Source: UBA9647 sp963739335
GTDB taxonomy: Bacteria; Bacteroidota; Ignavibacteria; UBA10030
DNA length: 64,000 nucleotides
Direction of reading: 5' to 3'
NCBI GenBank assembly: GCA_963739335.1
Contig: CAVUAC010000028.1
Span: 30,817 to 94,816 of the forward strand
Shown: positions 1-8,726 of the stretch, piece by piece
Position numbering within the stretch: position 1 is the stretch's first letter
Layout of the letters: each line of letters starts with the position of its first letter
Notes under the pieces: model-generated
Seen by the model: the letters and a program-made list of their open reading frames with translations, nothing else
What the model was told of the DNA's origin: nothing
Database searches by the model: none
Program-made: the position numbers and the translations under genes

Positions 1-242
1 GGATCTCCTCGAAAGGCACGTTGACCGCACAGGCAACCGGTAGAACGCCGGCCAGCGGCTCAGCGCACTTGGAGTACCGCTCGCCTGTCAAACACGCGAT
101 TGCATACAAGTCAGTTCTTTACTAAATTCGTCCACACGTGTCTGCCGGCGCAAGGTCAGTGGTCAACAGTTGTGGAAATCAGCCAGTGTCGTTTTTTTGA
201 GCCTTCACTGGAGATTCGACAAGAGCAAATGACACACATCAA
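1..242. other. Left edge, no confident gene
   Basis: Short open stretches exist on both strands near positions 1-130, but none has a start and a recognisable product. The minus-strand reading looks protein-like over about 38 codons and could be the tail or head of a gene beyond the edge. No clear Shine-Dalgarno motif is seen just before the ATG at 243. Confidence 0.4.
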
Positions 243-3200
243 ATGAACCCCGTCGAAACCTACCTTAAAGATCTTCACGAGGACTACATATCTGGGGCCG
301 TGACCGACGAAACATCCGGCTACGGACATCTGCAGGTGCTGCTCAATGATCTTGGTAAGTCACTCAAGCCTAAAGTGCGCTGCCAAATTCAGTTGAGGAA
401 CAAGGGAGCAGGCCAACCGGATGGCGGCTTCTTTACCGCAGATCAATTCCGCAAATCTGCTGACGAGATTCCTTTAGAAGGACAATTGCCTGCTCGCGGG
501 GCCATCGAGATAAAAGGTCCGGACGAAAACCTCGACGACATCATCGACGATAAACAGATCAAAGAAGATTATCTCCCCAAGTACAGACTTGTCCTCGTGA
601 CAAACTATTGGGACTTTCGACTTGTCGCGAATGCCAAATCAGGTAAGACTCAAACACTCGAATCCTTCCGGCTGGCAGATTCTGCGGAGGAGTTCTGGCG
701 CGTTGCGGGACATGCGGAAAAAACGGCAAAACAGCAAGGCGAAGAATTCACCGAGTACTTGAAACGTGTTATGCTCCACAACTCGCCGTTGTGTGAACCG
801 AAAGATGTCGCCTGGTTTCTTGCATCGTACGCCCGAGACGCAAAGGCACGCATGGCAAGAGCTGAAGTCGATGCGCTTGCCAACATCAAAACGATGTTGG
901 AGGAGGCGTTAGGGCTCAAGTTCGAAGGCGAAAAGGGAGATCACTTCTTCCGATCCACACTTGTCCAAACGCTGTTTTACGGGATCTTTTCTGCTTGGGT
1001 GCTCTGGAGCAAAGAGAGAAAGATCGCACCTAACGGAACCACTGCAGCGCATGCCTCGAGGTCGACTGGACATCTTGCCGAACCAGCAGTCACGTACAGA
1101 ACTCCAATGAAGCGAGGGCCAGTTAGTGCTTTTGACTGGCGTTTGACGCAGTATTATTTACGCGTGCCGGTTCTGCGAAAGCTCTTCCACGAGATTGCCG
1201 ATCCCGGTATGCTTGAAGCACTGAAGCTCTCTGAAGTCCTTGAGTGGTCTGCGGCTGCGTTGAATCGCGTACAGAGCAGTGAGTTCTTCTCAAAATTTGA
1301 GGAAGAGCATGCCGTGCAGTATTTTTACGAGCCATTTCTGGAGGCTTTCGACCCGGAGCTGCGCAAAGAGCTTGGTGTTTGGTATACCCCTCGTGAGATC
1401 GTGGAGTATATGGTGGCTCGTGTGGACACAGTCTTGCGGACTGAACTCGATATCGCGGACGGGCTTGCCGATCCTCGTGTGTATGTGCTTGATCCCTGCT
1501 GCGGAACTGGAACATATTTGGTGGAAGTGCTTAAGCGAATCCACCAAACGCTACAAGAAAAAGGGAATAATGCACTGGTTTCGGATGAATTGAAGAATGC
1601 CGCAATGCATCGCGTTTTTGGGTTTGAAATCCTTCCAGCTCCTTTCGTTGTTTCTCACCTGCAAATTGGCCTTCTCCTGCAGCGTCTTGATGCGGCTCTC
1701 ACAGAAAAAGGAACTGAGCGTGTTGGTGTATATCTTACAAACTCGTTGACCGGATGGGAGCCTCCCAGGGGACCAAAGAAACAGATCGCAATATGGCCCG
1801 AGATGGAAGACGAGCGCAAGAGCGCAGATGGGATCAAACAGAGTACTCCGATTCTGGTGATCCTCGGCAACCCACCGTACAATGCCTTCGCAGGGACGAG
1901 TCCTGCTGAGGAAGAAGGATTAGTGGACGTTTATAAAGAGGGACTGGTTAAGGAATGGGGCATCAAGAAGTTCAATCTTGATGATCTGTACGTCCGATTC
2001 TTCCGTTTGGCGGAGAGACGTATCGTAGAAAAGACAGGTAAGGGTATTGTCTGCTACATATCAAACTTCTCCTATTTGGGTGATCCTTCGTACGTGGTCA
2101 TGCGAAAGCGTTTCACAGAGGGATTTGACCGCCTCTGGTTTGACTGTATGAATGGCGATAGTCGCCAGACAGGCAAGTTGACGCCCGATGGCAAACCTGA
2201 TCCGAGCGTGTTCTCAACAGAGTACAATCGTGAGGGGATTCGTGTGGGCACTGCGATCGGGTTGTTGGTACGCAAACAAAAGCACTTGTCAAGGGCGCTC
2301 GTTCGATTCAGACATTATTGGGGTGTGACGAAGCGTCAGGATTTGTTGGGCAGCCTGAAAGAAAAGGAATTCGATGTCAAGTACGAGGAAGTAGCCCCGA
2401 CTGATCAAAACAAGTTCCTATTTAAACCGGCCGATGTCTCTAAGGACTACAACGGTTGGCCGTCTATTGTCGAATTCAGTTTGCTCCAGCCGTATAACGG
2501 ACCGATTGAAAGAAGGGGAAATTCTCTAATCGTTTTCGACGCCAAACAGCTGGACGTGCTGAAGATTTATCTAGATGAGACCATTAGTGATAAGGAAGTG
2601 GCGGAGTGTGCTCCTGCATTCATGAAGTCGGCGGGAGAATTTGATGCTCCTAAGGCAAGGAAAGCGCTGAAGGGAAATGCTAAGTTTTCAAAAGAGAAAA
2701 TATATGACTATCCATTTAAGCCATTCGATGTTCGAAGAGCATATCTTGATGCAGGCTTGCAGCCGCTATTCTCTCGCCCTAGCCCAGAATTGCTTGCTTC
2801 TAGTTTCATAGAATCCAATGCTTTCTTCATAACGCGCGATACGGCGGACAGGCTCGATGAGGGTGTTCCGTTTCTCTTTTCGACGCTCGTGTGTGACTAC
2901 GATTCACTTTCCGGTCACGCCAGGCACTTTCCACTTTATGTGATTCCAAAAGTAAAATCGAAGGATTCTCACGAAGACCAAACCGAGGCGTTCGAAGTTG
3001 TGTCTAAGTCAAAAGCCAACCTCTCAGATGCCGTTCGCACCTACTTGGCTAAGCTCGGGATCAAGAATGTCGACACCAGGACGGATGAGGCTGTGTTAAT
3101 CTGGATGCACGCACTGGCTATCGGCTACAGTCCGTTGTACTTGACCGACAATCGCGACGGCATCCGTCAGGACTGGCCGCGCATCCCGTTGCCCAAGAGT

Positions 3201-3797
3201 GAATCAATCCTGCGGCACTCGGCCTCAGTCGGCATTCAAATTGCCAAATTGCTCGATACGAAGAGCGAGGTGAACGGTGTCACGAGCGGAACAATAACAC
3301 CGGAAATGAAAGTGGTCGCTGAACCGAGTCACATTGAAGGAAGACAACTTCGCGTGGAACGCCGAGATCTTGAGCTCACTGCTGGATGGGGTCACGCTGG
3401 AAAAGATGGCGTCACGATGCCGGGAAAAGGAAAGATCGTCCGGCGCGACTACACGAAGGAAGAACTCAAAGCCCTCGAGAAAGGAGCCAAAGCTCGCGGA
3501 TTAAGTTTGAAAGAGGCTCTGAAATATCTTGGCGATGCGACTTGCGACATATATTTGAACGATGTCGCATACTGGAAGAACGTCCCGGAGAAAGTCTGGG
3601 ATTATACCATTGGCGGCTACCAGGTTATCAAGAAGTGGCTCAGTTACCGCGAAAAGGATCTCCTCGGCCGCTCGCTCACAGGCGAAGAAGTCAAAGAGGT
3701 GATGAACATCGCAAGGAGAATTGCCGCTATATTATGGCTGGAGCCGAAGTTGAATGAGAATTACAGGAATGTGAAGAAAGGGAGTTGGAAGTGGTGA
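243..3797 (+). CDS. Single-chain restriction-modification enzyme (type IIG / type ISP-like)
   Basis: This 1184-residue protein should both cut and methylate DNA. The N-terminus carries a PD-(D/E)xK-like nuclease signature, Pro59-Asp60 followed by Glu89-Ile-Lys91. The centre holds an N6-adenine methyltransferase: SAM motif I DPCCGTG at about 417-423 and catalytic NPPY at 543-546. The remaining roughly 600 residues fit a type ISP-like target-recognition region. No helicase motifs were seen between nuclease and methylase, unlike true type ISP enzymes such as LlaGI, so a type IIG-like enzyme is more likely. No separate specificity gene is adjacent, consistent with one polypeptide. The reading frame is intact. 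Confidence 0.85.
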   Translation: MNPVETYLKDLHEDYISGAVTDETSGYGHLQVLLNDLGKSLKPKVRCQIQLRNKGAGQPDGGFFTADQFRKSADEIPLEGQLPARGAIEIKGPDENLDDIIDDKQIKEDYLPKYRLVLVTNYWDFRLVANAKSGKTQTLESFRLADSAEEFWRVAGHAEKTAKQQGEEFTEYLKRVMLHNSPLCEPKDVAWFLASYARDAKARMARAEVDALANIKTMLEEALGLKFEGEKGDHFFRSTLVQTLFYGIFSAWVLWSKERKIAPNGTTAAHASRSTGHLAEPAVTYRTPMKRGPVSAFDWRLTQYYLRVPVLRKLFHEIADPGMLEALKLSEVLEWSAAALNRVQSSEFFSKFEEEHAVQYFYEPFLEAFDPELRKELGVWYTPREIVEYMVARVDTVLRTELDIADGLADPRVYVLDPCCGTGTYLVEVLKRIHQTLQEKGNNALVSDELKNAAMHRVFGFEILPAPFVVSHLQIGLLLQRLDAALTEKGTERVGVYLTNSLTGWEPPRGPKKQIAIWPEMEDERKSADGIKQSTPILVILGNPPYNAFAGTSPAEEEGLVDVYKEGLVKEWGIKKFNLDDLYVRFFRLAERRIVEKTGKGIVCYISNFSYLGDPSYVVMRKRFTEGFDRLWFDCMNGDSRQTGKLTPDGKPDPSVFSTEYNREGIRVGTAIGLLVRKQKHLSRALVRFRHYWGVTKRQDLLGSLKEKEFDVKYEEVAPTDQNKFLFKPADVSKDYNGWPSIVEFSLLQPYNGPIERRGNSLIVFDAKQLDVLKIYLDETISDKEVAECAPAFMKSAGEFDAPKARKALKGNAKFSKEKIYDYPFKPFDVRRAYLDAGLQPLFSRPSPELLASSFIESNAFFITRDTADRLDEGVPFLFSTLVCDYDSLSGHARHFPLYVIPKVKSKDSHEDQTEAFEVVSKSKANLSDAVRTYLAKLGIKNVDTRTDEAVLIWMHALAIGYSPLYLTDNRDGIRQDWPRIPLPKSESILRHSASVGIQIAKLLDTKSEVNGVTSGTITPEMKVVAEPSHIEGRQLRVERRDLELTAGWGHAGKDGVTMPGKGKIVRRDYTKEELKALEKGAKARGLSLKEALKYLGDATCDIYLNDVAYWKNVPEKVWDYTIGGYQVIKKWLSYREKDLLGRSLTGEEVKEVMNIARRIAAILWLEPKLNENYRNVKKGSWKW

Positions 3798-3910
3798 AGA
3801 TGAGCGCGCACGCCATCCGGAAACACAGACCACAGATAACACGCCGCACACGGCGCTAAAGAAAAGGGGGCACTCTCTGCCGCTTTCCGTCGTGGAGAAG
3901 AAAAGAACGT

Positions 3911-4093
3911 TCACGACACATACACCCGTTCCTTCATCTGCACAGTCCTGATGACCTCTCTGTCGAAATCGTCCAGACTCTCGATGGGAATGTCCTCAGA
4001 GATGGCCGCCGATATCGCCTCTTCCTCTGTGCGTGCGGCAATCAGCATGTTGATTCGAGATTCCAGCTTGACCTCGACGGAATAGAACCCATC
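3911..4093 (-). pseudogene. Small open frame, probable gene remnant
   Basis: A 60-codon frame on the minus strand ends with TGA at 3911-3913 and is bounded upstream by an in-frame TGA at 4094-4096. The only ATG is internal, at 4048, giving 45 residues of acidic, helix-prone sequence (AARTEEEAISAAIS, then DIPIESLDDFDREVIR). The composition looks like real protein, but I recognise no family. It lies at the edge of a repeat-rich stretch and is best read as the C-terminal remnant of a lost gene. Confidence 0.3.
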
Positions 4094-4445
4094 TCAAGAA
4101 CCGATGTCACTCCCGAATGTCCATCTCGATTCGATGAATCGAGACGAGTCCGTCACCTTCGGTGACGAGATCTCGTCCCAATTCTTGGGACGGAACCTCG
4201 TCCCGTTTCGTGGGACGGGTTTCCATCGGGAGTCCCTGCCTGCAGCAGGCAGGCAGTCCAGAAAAGAGCTCCGCATTTGCCCTTGGCCGCATGAAGTTCA
4301 TGACCTGGATACCCGCTTACGACATGCGGGTATGACAAGATGAATGTCGTTCCCGAATGAAGGAGTACCTGTCATTCCCGAAAGCTTTAATCGGGAATCC
4401 AGATCGAAGCTCAGTCCTGGATACCCGCTAGAGACGTGCGGGTAG

Positions 4446-4568
4446 GAATCCAGAGCCAAGCACGACGATTGCCCCTGGTTGCATGAAGTTCACGACCTGG
4501 GTACCCGCTTTCCCGCTGAACAACAGCGGGACGTCCCGCTTTCAAGGATTCCGCTTCCTAGCGGGATT
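4446..4568. repeat. Direct repeat copy 1 (about 123 bp)
   Basis: Begins GAATCCAGAGCCAAGC and ends GCGGGATT. It is nearly identical to the copy at 4662-4785, with start points 216 bp apart. The unit contains the palindrome CCCGCT...AGCGGG. A degenerate third copy sits at about 4268-4340. Confidence 0.8.
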
Positions 4569-4661
4569 CAAAGAGCGAACACAAAACACGACGACATGCG
4601 GGTATGACAAAATGAATGTCGTTCCCGAAAGCATGATGTCATTCCCGAACGTTTCAATCGG

Positions 4662-4785
4662 GAATCCAGAACCAAGCGCGACGATTGCCCCTGGTTGCAT
4701 GAAGTTCACGACCTGGGTACCCGCTTTCCCGCTGAACAACAGCGGGACGTCCCGGTTTCAAGGATTCCGCTTCCTAGCGGGATTT
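4662..4785. repeat. Direct repeat copy 2 (about 123 bp)
   Basis: Second copy of the 4446-4568 unit with only a few substitutions. It continues into further short GC-rich palindromes up to about 4900. Confidence 0.8.
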
Positions 4786-5048
4786 CCGCTTTTCAGGATT
4801 CCGCTCAGAGGCGGATTCCAAAGGGCGGAACAAAGAGCGAACACAAAACGCGAAGACGTGCCTGCCGAAGCGGCAGCGCAGGCAGGCACGCAGGCGTGCG
4901 GGAATGACAACTCTTCCCCCCGCCGTCAGGACTTCGGTCCTGACGGAACCAATGCCTTGTGAGTGTCAGGAGCAAACTCCTGACACCGAGGGAAAACGAG
5001 CGCATGACACGCCGCACCACGACGCTCGCGGGCGAAGGTCAAGTGAGA

Positions 5049-5072
5049 AAGGCTCAGCAATCGCTGGGCCTT
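5049..5072. terminator. Hairpin, possible terminator
   Basis: A ten-pair stem, AAGGCTCAGC against GCTGGGCCTT, with an AATC loop. No long T-run follows. It lies beyond the sel operon terminator. Confidence 0.35.
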
Positions 5073-5090
5073 CTGTATTTCTGGAAAATG

Positions 5091-5117
5091 AAAAAGCCCC
5101 GATGAATAGGGGCTTTT
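5091..5117 (-). terminator. Terminator of the sel operon
   Basis: On the minus strand the tRNA-Sec is followed within a few bases by a stem of AAAAGCCCC against GGGGCTTTT, ending in a T-run. This is a classic intrinsic terminator for the transcript that ends with the tRNA. Confidence 0.8.
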
Positions 5118-5119
5118 AG

Positions 5120-5215
5120 CGGGGACGGGTGGGAATCGAACCCACCTTTCGAATCTCTCGATCCGAAACAACGGATTTGAAGTCCGCGGAGGCCACCAGG
5201 TCCTCTGTCATCCCC
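5120..5215 (-). tRNA. selC: tRNA-Sec (anticodon UCA)
   Basis: Reading the minus strand, the 96-nt RNA begins GGGGATGAC and ends with discriminator G at 5120; CCA is not encoded. The anticodon loop CTTCAAA gives anticodon UCA. The D stem is extended (GAGGAC/GGCCTC with one mismatch). A nine-pair variable arm (TTTCGGATC/GATTCGAAA) is present. The acceptor and T stems together give 13 pairs. All of these are tRNA-Sec hallmarks. It lies downstream of selD and before a terminator, so it is probably processed from the sel transcript. Confidence 0.97.
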
Positions 5216-5301
5216 AGAATTTGCAGACATCAAAAATGATCGGTGCTGCAATAATCAACTACATTCTTCTTTCAGACACAACCGAAAAGTCAAGCCACAC
5301 G

Positions 5302-6399
5302 CTAGACGCTCGAAATCCTCAGATAAATCTTCCTGCCATCGGCGGCAGCCCTCAGCGGCTCTACCTCACCGATGACGGCGGCGGCAGAATCTCCCGCCGC
5401 CTGCAATGCGTCGACCGCATCCTCAGCCTGATCGGGCCGCACGGCCGCAAGCAATCCTCCTGATGTTTGTGCTTCGGCAATCAAGGAATATTGTTCCGAC
5501 GAAACGTTTTCATCTTTTGCCGCAAATGGCTCGACATACTCGTTGTTCTTCCACGTTTGCGTCGGAAGGAAGCGCTCACTCAGATCGAAGAACGAACTGA
5601 AGTGCGGCACGCGGCTGACGGAGATCCTCACGGTGACCTCCGCATTGCGTGCAATCGGCAGTGCGTGCCCGACGAGACCGAAGCCGGTCACATCGGTCAT
5701 GGCGCTGACATCGTAGCGCTGGAAGATCTGCGAAGCATAGAGATTCAGCCGTTCCATGCTTGAACTGAATTCACGATACTCACTCTCCGTTAATCCATCT
5801 TTATACAATGCCTCGCTGTAGACGGCGGTGCCAAGCGGCTTCGTCAGGATAAGCTTGTCACCAACTCGTGCCTTTGCGTTCGTCAGCACGTTGTCGGGAT
5901 GTATCGTACCAGTGATGCTCATCCCATAGAACAGTTCCGAGAGTTCCATCGAGTGACCACCCACAAGAAGCACACCGGCCTCCTGAAGCTTCTCGCATGC
6001 GCCGGTCATGAGCTCTTCGATGACGTTTATGGTAATCTTCTTCGATGGATACGCGAGGATGTTCATCGCGGTGAGCGCCTTCGCTCCCATCGCCCAGACG
6101 TCGGACATACTATTAGCGGCAACAATGCGGCCAAAGGTCTTTGGATCGTTGACGATCGGCTGGAAAAAGTCAAGAGTCTGGACAAGCGCAAGGTCCGGAG
6201 AAAGGCGTACCACGCCGGCGTCGTCCATGGTGTCCATGTCGACCATTAAATCCGGCGATAAGACGCGCGGCAGCCTATGGAGCAATCCCGCCAACCTGGC
6301 AGGACTTACCTTTCCGGCTCAACCATGACACAAGGCGAAGTCCATCAGGCGGATTTTTGCCGCGCCGGAACTCACGTCTTGCTTTTCAAGATCGTTCAT
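5302..6399 (-). CDS. selD: Selenide, water dikinase SelD, itself a selenoprotein (Sec27)
   Basis: SelD makes selenophosphate from selenide and ATP, the selenium donor for Sec synthesis. The full gene starts with an ATG at 6399 that overlaps the stop of the upstream activator gene (ATGA) and is 365 residues including Sec. An in-frame TGA at 6319-6321 is residue 27, in the context CHG-U-AGKVSP. This aligns with catalytic Cys17 of E. coli SelD (GAGCGCKISP). A gene caller that treats UGA as stop would begin at the TTG at 6294 and lose the active site. Conserved SelD segments follow, including the TDVTGFGLVGH stretch. A SECIS-like hairpin follows the UGA. Confidence 0.95.
6286..6304 (-). promoter_or_regulatory. 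bSECIS-like hairpin of selD
   Basis: Fourteen bases after the Sec UGA, the minus-strand transcript forms UCCUGCC / AGGUU loop / GGCGGGA, seven pairs with one U-G. GG in the apical loop about 23 nt after the UGA matches the bacterial SECIS layout recognised by SelB. Confidence 0.75.
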
Positions 6400-7212
6400 A
6401 CCATTTGTTGGATTGGAGTTGATATGATCCGGCTTCTGCCAGCGACTTCCCGACTTGCTAGGATCGCTGCGCCAAGCGCTCCCGTAAACTGAGGCTCGGA
6501 GGGCACCCGGATCTTGCGCCCTGTTATTTCCTGCAACGCTTTGAAAACTCCCACGTTCTTGGCGACACCACCGGTAAAGACAACTTCCTCGCGTAGGCCA
6601 ATTCTGCCGGCCATTCCAAGAATCCGTCGAGCGACAGAGTTAAAAACACCCCGCAGCACGGACTCAGGAGATTGCCCCTGATGCAGGAGCCCGACGATTT
6701 CCGACTCCGCAAACACTGCGCACATCGAGGTGATCTCGCACCCCCCATCCGCCCTGAGGCCAAGATCACCTGTCTCCTCCACAGGAATATTCAACGTGCG
6801 CGCAACCGTCTCGATAAATCTCCCCGTTCCTGCCGCACAGCGGTCGTTCATGACAAAATCACGCACTCTCCCCTCGTCATCGAGCTGCATCATTTTTGAA
6901 TCCTGGCCACCGATCTCGATCACGGTGTGGGCATTCGGCATCTCGGCGAGAACACCGGCTGCGTGACACGTGATCTCGGAGACGACCCGATCTGCCTGTG
7001 CGAAGTAGTTTCTGCCGAAGCCAGTCGCTGCAATCCGTCCGATATGAGCTGGTTCGAGCTTCAACTCTGCGAGGAGGCCGTCGAACGCCTTTCTTGCGTG
7101 GTCAGCCGGAAAAGCCCCCGAAGCTGTCACGCGCAGAGCCCACCGCGTGCTGGCCGTCGTGCACCAACACCTCAATGGAAGATGACCCTATGTCTATTCC
7201 GCAGGTGAGCAT
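6396..7212 (-). CDS. ATP-dependent activator of a dehydratase/double-cubane protein (BadF/HgdC family), frameshifted
   Basis: ASKHA-fold ATPase with a bridging 4Fe-4S cluster that passes an electron to its partner at the cost of ATP. The true start is the ATG at 7212, giving the phosphate-binding motif CGIDIGSSS. That frame and the downstream frame (AFPADHARKAF onward) are joined only if one base is removed from a run of five C at 7115-7119. Downstream motifs are IEIGGQDSK, NDRCAAGTGRF and TSMCAVFAESE; the two Cys should be the cluster ligands. It lies 9 nt after the double-cubane protein gene and overlaps selD by an ATGA. The homopolymer indel may be a sequencing error or may inactivate the gene. 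Confidence 0.85.
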
Positions 7213-7221
7213 GTCCGATTG

Positions 7222-8508
7222 CTACGCTGGCTGCACCTGAAGCAATTCATTGAATGACTCAACACGAACCTTTAGTTGTTCAATATCCTCGAACGAATAG
7301 TCGGTTACAATCTTCAACGACGGAACGTTGACCTTGCCAAGCGCAGTGTCAATGACCTTTGCCTCGATGTTATACGTATGGCAGAACGACAAGATGTTGT
7401 GAACAACCCCATCGATGTGATATTCCGTGATCATTTTCAGAATATTGTCGACTCGTTCTTTGTTTGGAGAGAAGCAGGAACAATCGATCGTGAAGTAGCG
7501 ATCCGCGATAGCCGCGATCATCCCATCCAAATCTTCGGAAGTCTCATCAACCAGATCTCTATAGTAACGCATGCCAGTGCAGGATTCGTCAGCGACAATC
7601 TGCAGACCGGATGATTCGACAGCATAATGGACTTTCGCATTTCCAAGCGGAGAAGGCGACCCGGCCATCAGGATGCGCGAGCCCTCTCTCTCGTAGGCCG
7701 AGATGCCCGCCTTCACACGCTGGTTGAGTTCATCAACGAGCCGCTCACACCCTTCGATGAATTTCCCGATATCCTGACTCAACGCTACCTGAGAAACCAA
7801 GAGCGCGTCGAGACCGGAGATCGGCGGATTCGGCAACTTGCGGAAGTTGTTGATGGTCTGAAGGACCTTGCGCCTTCTGTTGACAAGCGCAATCGTCTCC
7901 TTCAATCTCGCGGGAGTAATTCTGACGCCGGATAGCTTCTCGACGAATTGTCGGAACCGATGGGCCTCCGAAAGCCAGAGGTTCCTGTCGACTTCGTTCT
8001 TCTTCTGTGGGACCTCCATCACCTCGTAACCGAAGAGATCCCACGCTTTCTTTTTTGCATCGCACGTTGTTTCTCCGACGGCTGCGTCTTTGAGCTTCTT
8101 GTACGGACATGTTCCACTGAATGCCATCCCGAAGGTGGACCGGATCAGAGGACAAATGTCTCTTGGAAACATTTTGTCGGCGTAATCGACGGGCCAGTGT
8201 GAACCTCCGCAGAGCGGAATGGGCAGAACGTTTGCAGCAAGTGCAATCTCATCCGGCACGTAAATGCAGAACGTGCCAATCGACTTCCCTCCGTTGGTTC
8301 GATACTCAAGGACCTCGGCGACCCGCTCTGCATGCGACGCATGGAACGCCCAGTCAAAGAACTCCATCGCTGCAGGTCGGTTTTTGGCGGAACGGTGCGT
8401 CTTCTCATGAAGCCTGTTGTTGTACTCCACAAGCTGATCATGGAGTTCTATGTTGACTCCGACTTTCCGCAAGACTTCGTTAGCGTCGATCATAAGCGGG
8501 CCTGACAT
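7222..8508 (-). CDS. Double-cubane cluster protein-like (2-hydroxyacyl-CoA dehydratase / YjiM superfamily)
   Basis: About 428 residues from the preferred start at 8508 (MSGPLMIDANEV; M at 8493 is also possible). The frame is open upstream to 8613 but that part covers repeat DNA. Conserved Cys sit in CIYVPDEIALAANVLP, CGGS, DICPL, GTCPYKK, ETTCDAKK and DCSCFSPNKERV. The family has the HgdB/FldC fold; related double-cubane proteins carry an 8Fe-9S cluster and reduce small substrates with ATP-dependent activation. The activator gene follows 9 nt downstream. Its location between selB and selD suggests a role tied to selenium or redox supply, which is inference. A CoA-substrate dehydratase is the alternative, but no second (alpha/beta) subunit is present. 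Confidence 0.8.
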   Translation of the reverse strand: MSGPLMIDANEVLRKVGVNIELHDQLVEYNNRLHEKTHRSAKNRPAAMEFFDWAFHASHAERVAEVLEYRTNGGKSIGTFCIYVPDEIALAANVLPIPLCGGSHWPVDYADKMFPRDICPLIRSTFGMAFSGTCPYKKLKDAAVGETTCDAKKKAWDLFGYEVMEVPQKKNEVDRNLWLSEAHRFRQFVEKLSGVRITPARLKETIALVNRRRKVLQTINNFRKLPNPPISGLDALLVSQVALSQDIGKFIEGCERLVDELNQRVKAGISAYEREGSRILMAGSPSPLGNAKVHYAVESSGLQIVADESCTGMRYYRDLVDETSEDLDGMIAAIADRYFTIDCSCFSPNKERVDNILKMITEYHIDGVVHNILSFCHTYNIEAKVIDTALGKVNVPSLKIVTDYSFEDIEQLKVRVESFNELLQVQPA

Positions 8509-8539
8509 AGCTCTCTGAAACGAACAGCAATGACAAAAG

Positions 8540-8680
8540 CGGGACCCCATCCTGGCCTTCCCCTCTGAGGGGAAGGAATATCTAGCCGTGAGCAGAGGAG
8601 CACTGATCCCCACCAGGCACCGACACTCCCTCTCCTCGAGGAGAGGAGAGGGACGGGGTGAGGTCAGGATTTGCCTCCGG
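8540..8680. repeat. Palindromic repeat unit between selB and the double-cubane gene
   Basis: Contains CTTCCCCTCTGAGGGGAAGG and, 70 bp on, CCCTCTCCTCGAGGAGAGGAGAGGG followed by GGGTGAGGTC. These are the two hairpin halves of a family seen at 35.0, 41.9, 42.1, 42.2 and 61.1-61.5 kb. It splits the sel operon and may be a later insertion. Confidence 0.75.
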
Positions 8681-8726
8681 CCCCGATGAACTCATGAAAG
8701 TATAACCCAGCATTATTCCGGTTACA

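Larger units (their letters stand above)
4113..4990. repeat. Hairpin and repeat array
   Basis: About 0.9 kb with no credible gene, built of successive short palindromes. Examples: CGTCACC/GGTGACG at 4151-4167, CGTCCCA/TGGGACG at 4174-4192, CGTCCC/GGGACG at 4199-4217, CCGTCAGGAC with a TTCG loop near 4925-4948, and GTGTCAGGAG/CTCCTGACAC near 4963-4986. Two copies of a TTCCCGAA...TCGGGAATCC palindrome lie near 4374-4401 and 4641-4669. The structure resembles REP/MITE-like intergenic repeats rather than coding sequence. Confidence 0.7.

Noticed and set aside
4446..4962. Coding sequence across the repeat array
   Set aside because: The open frames are created by the 123-bp direct repeat itself and translate to repeated low-quality sequence.
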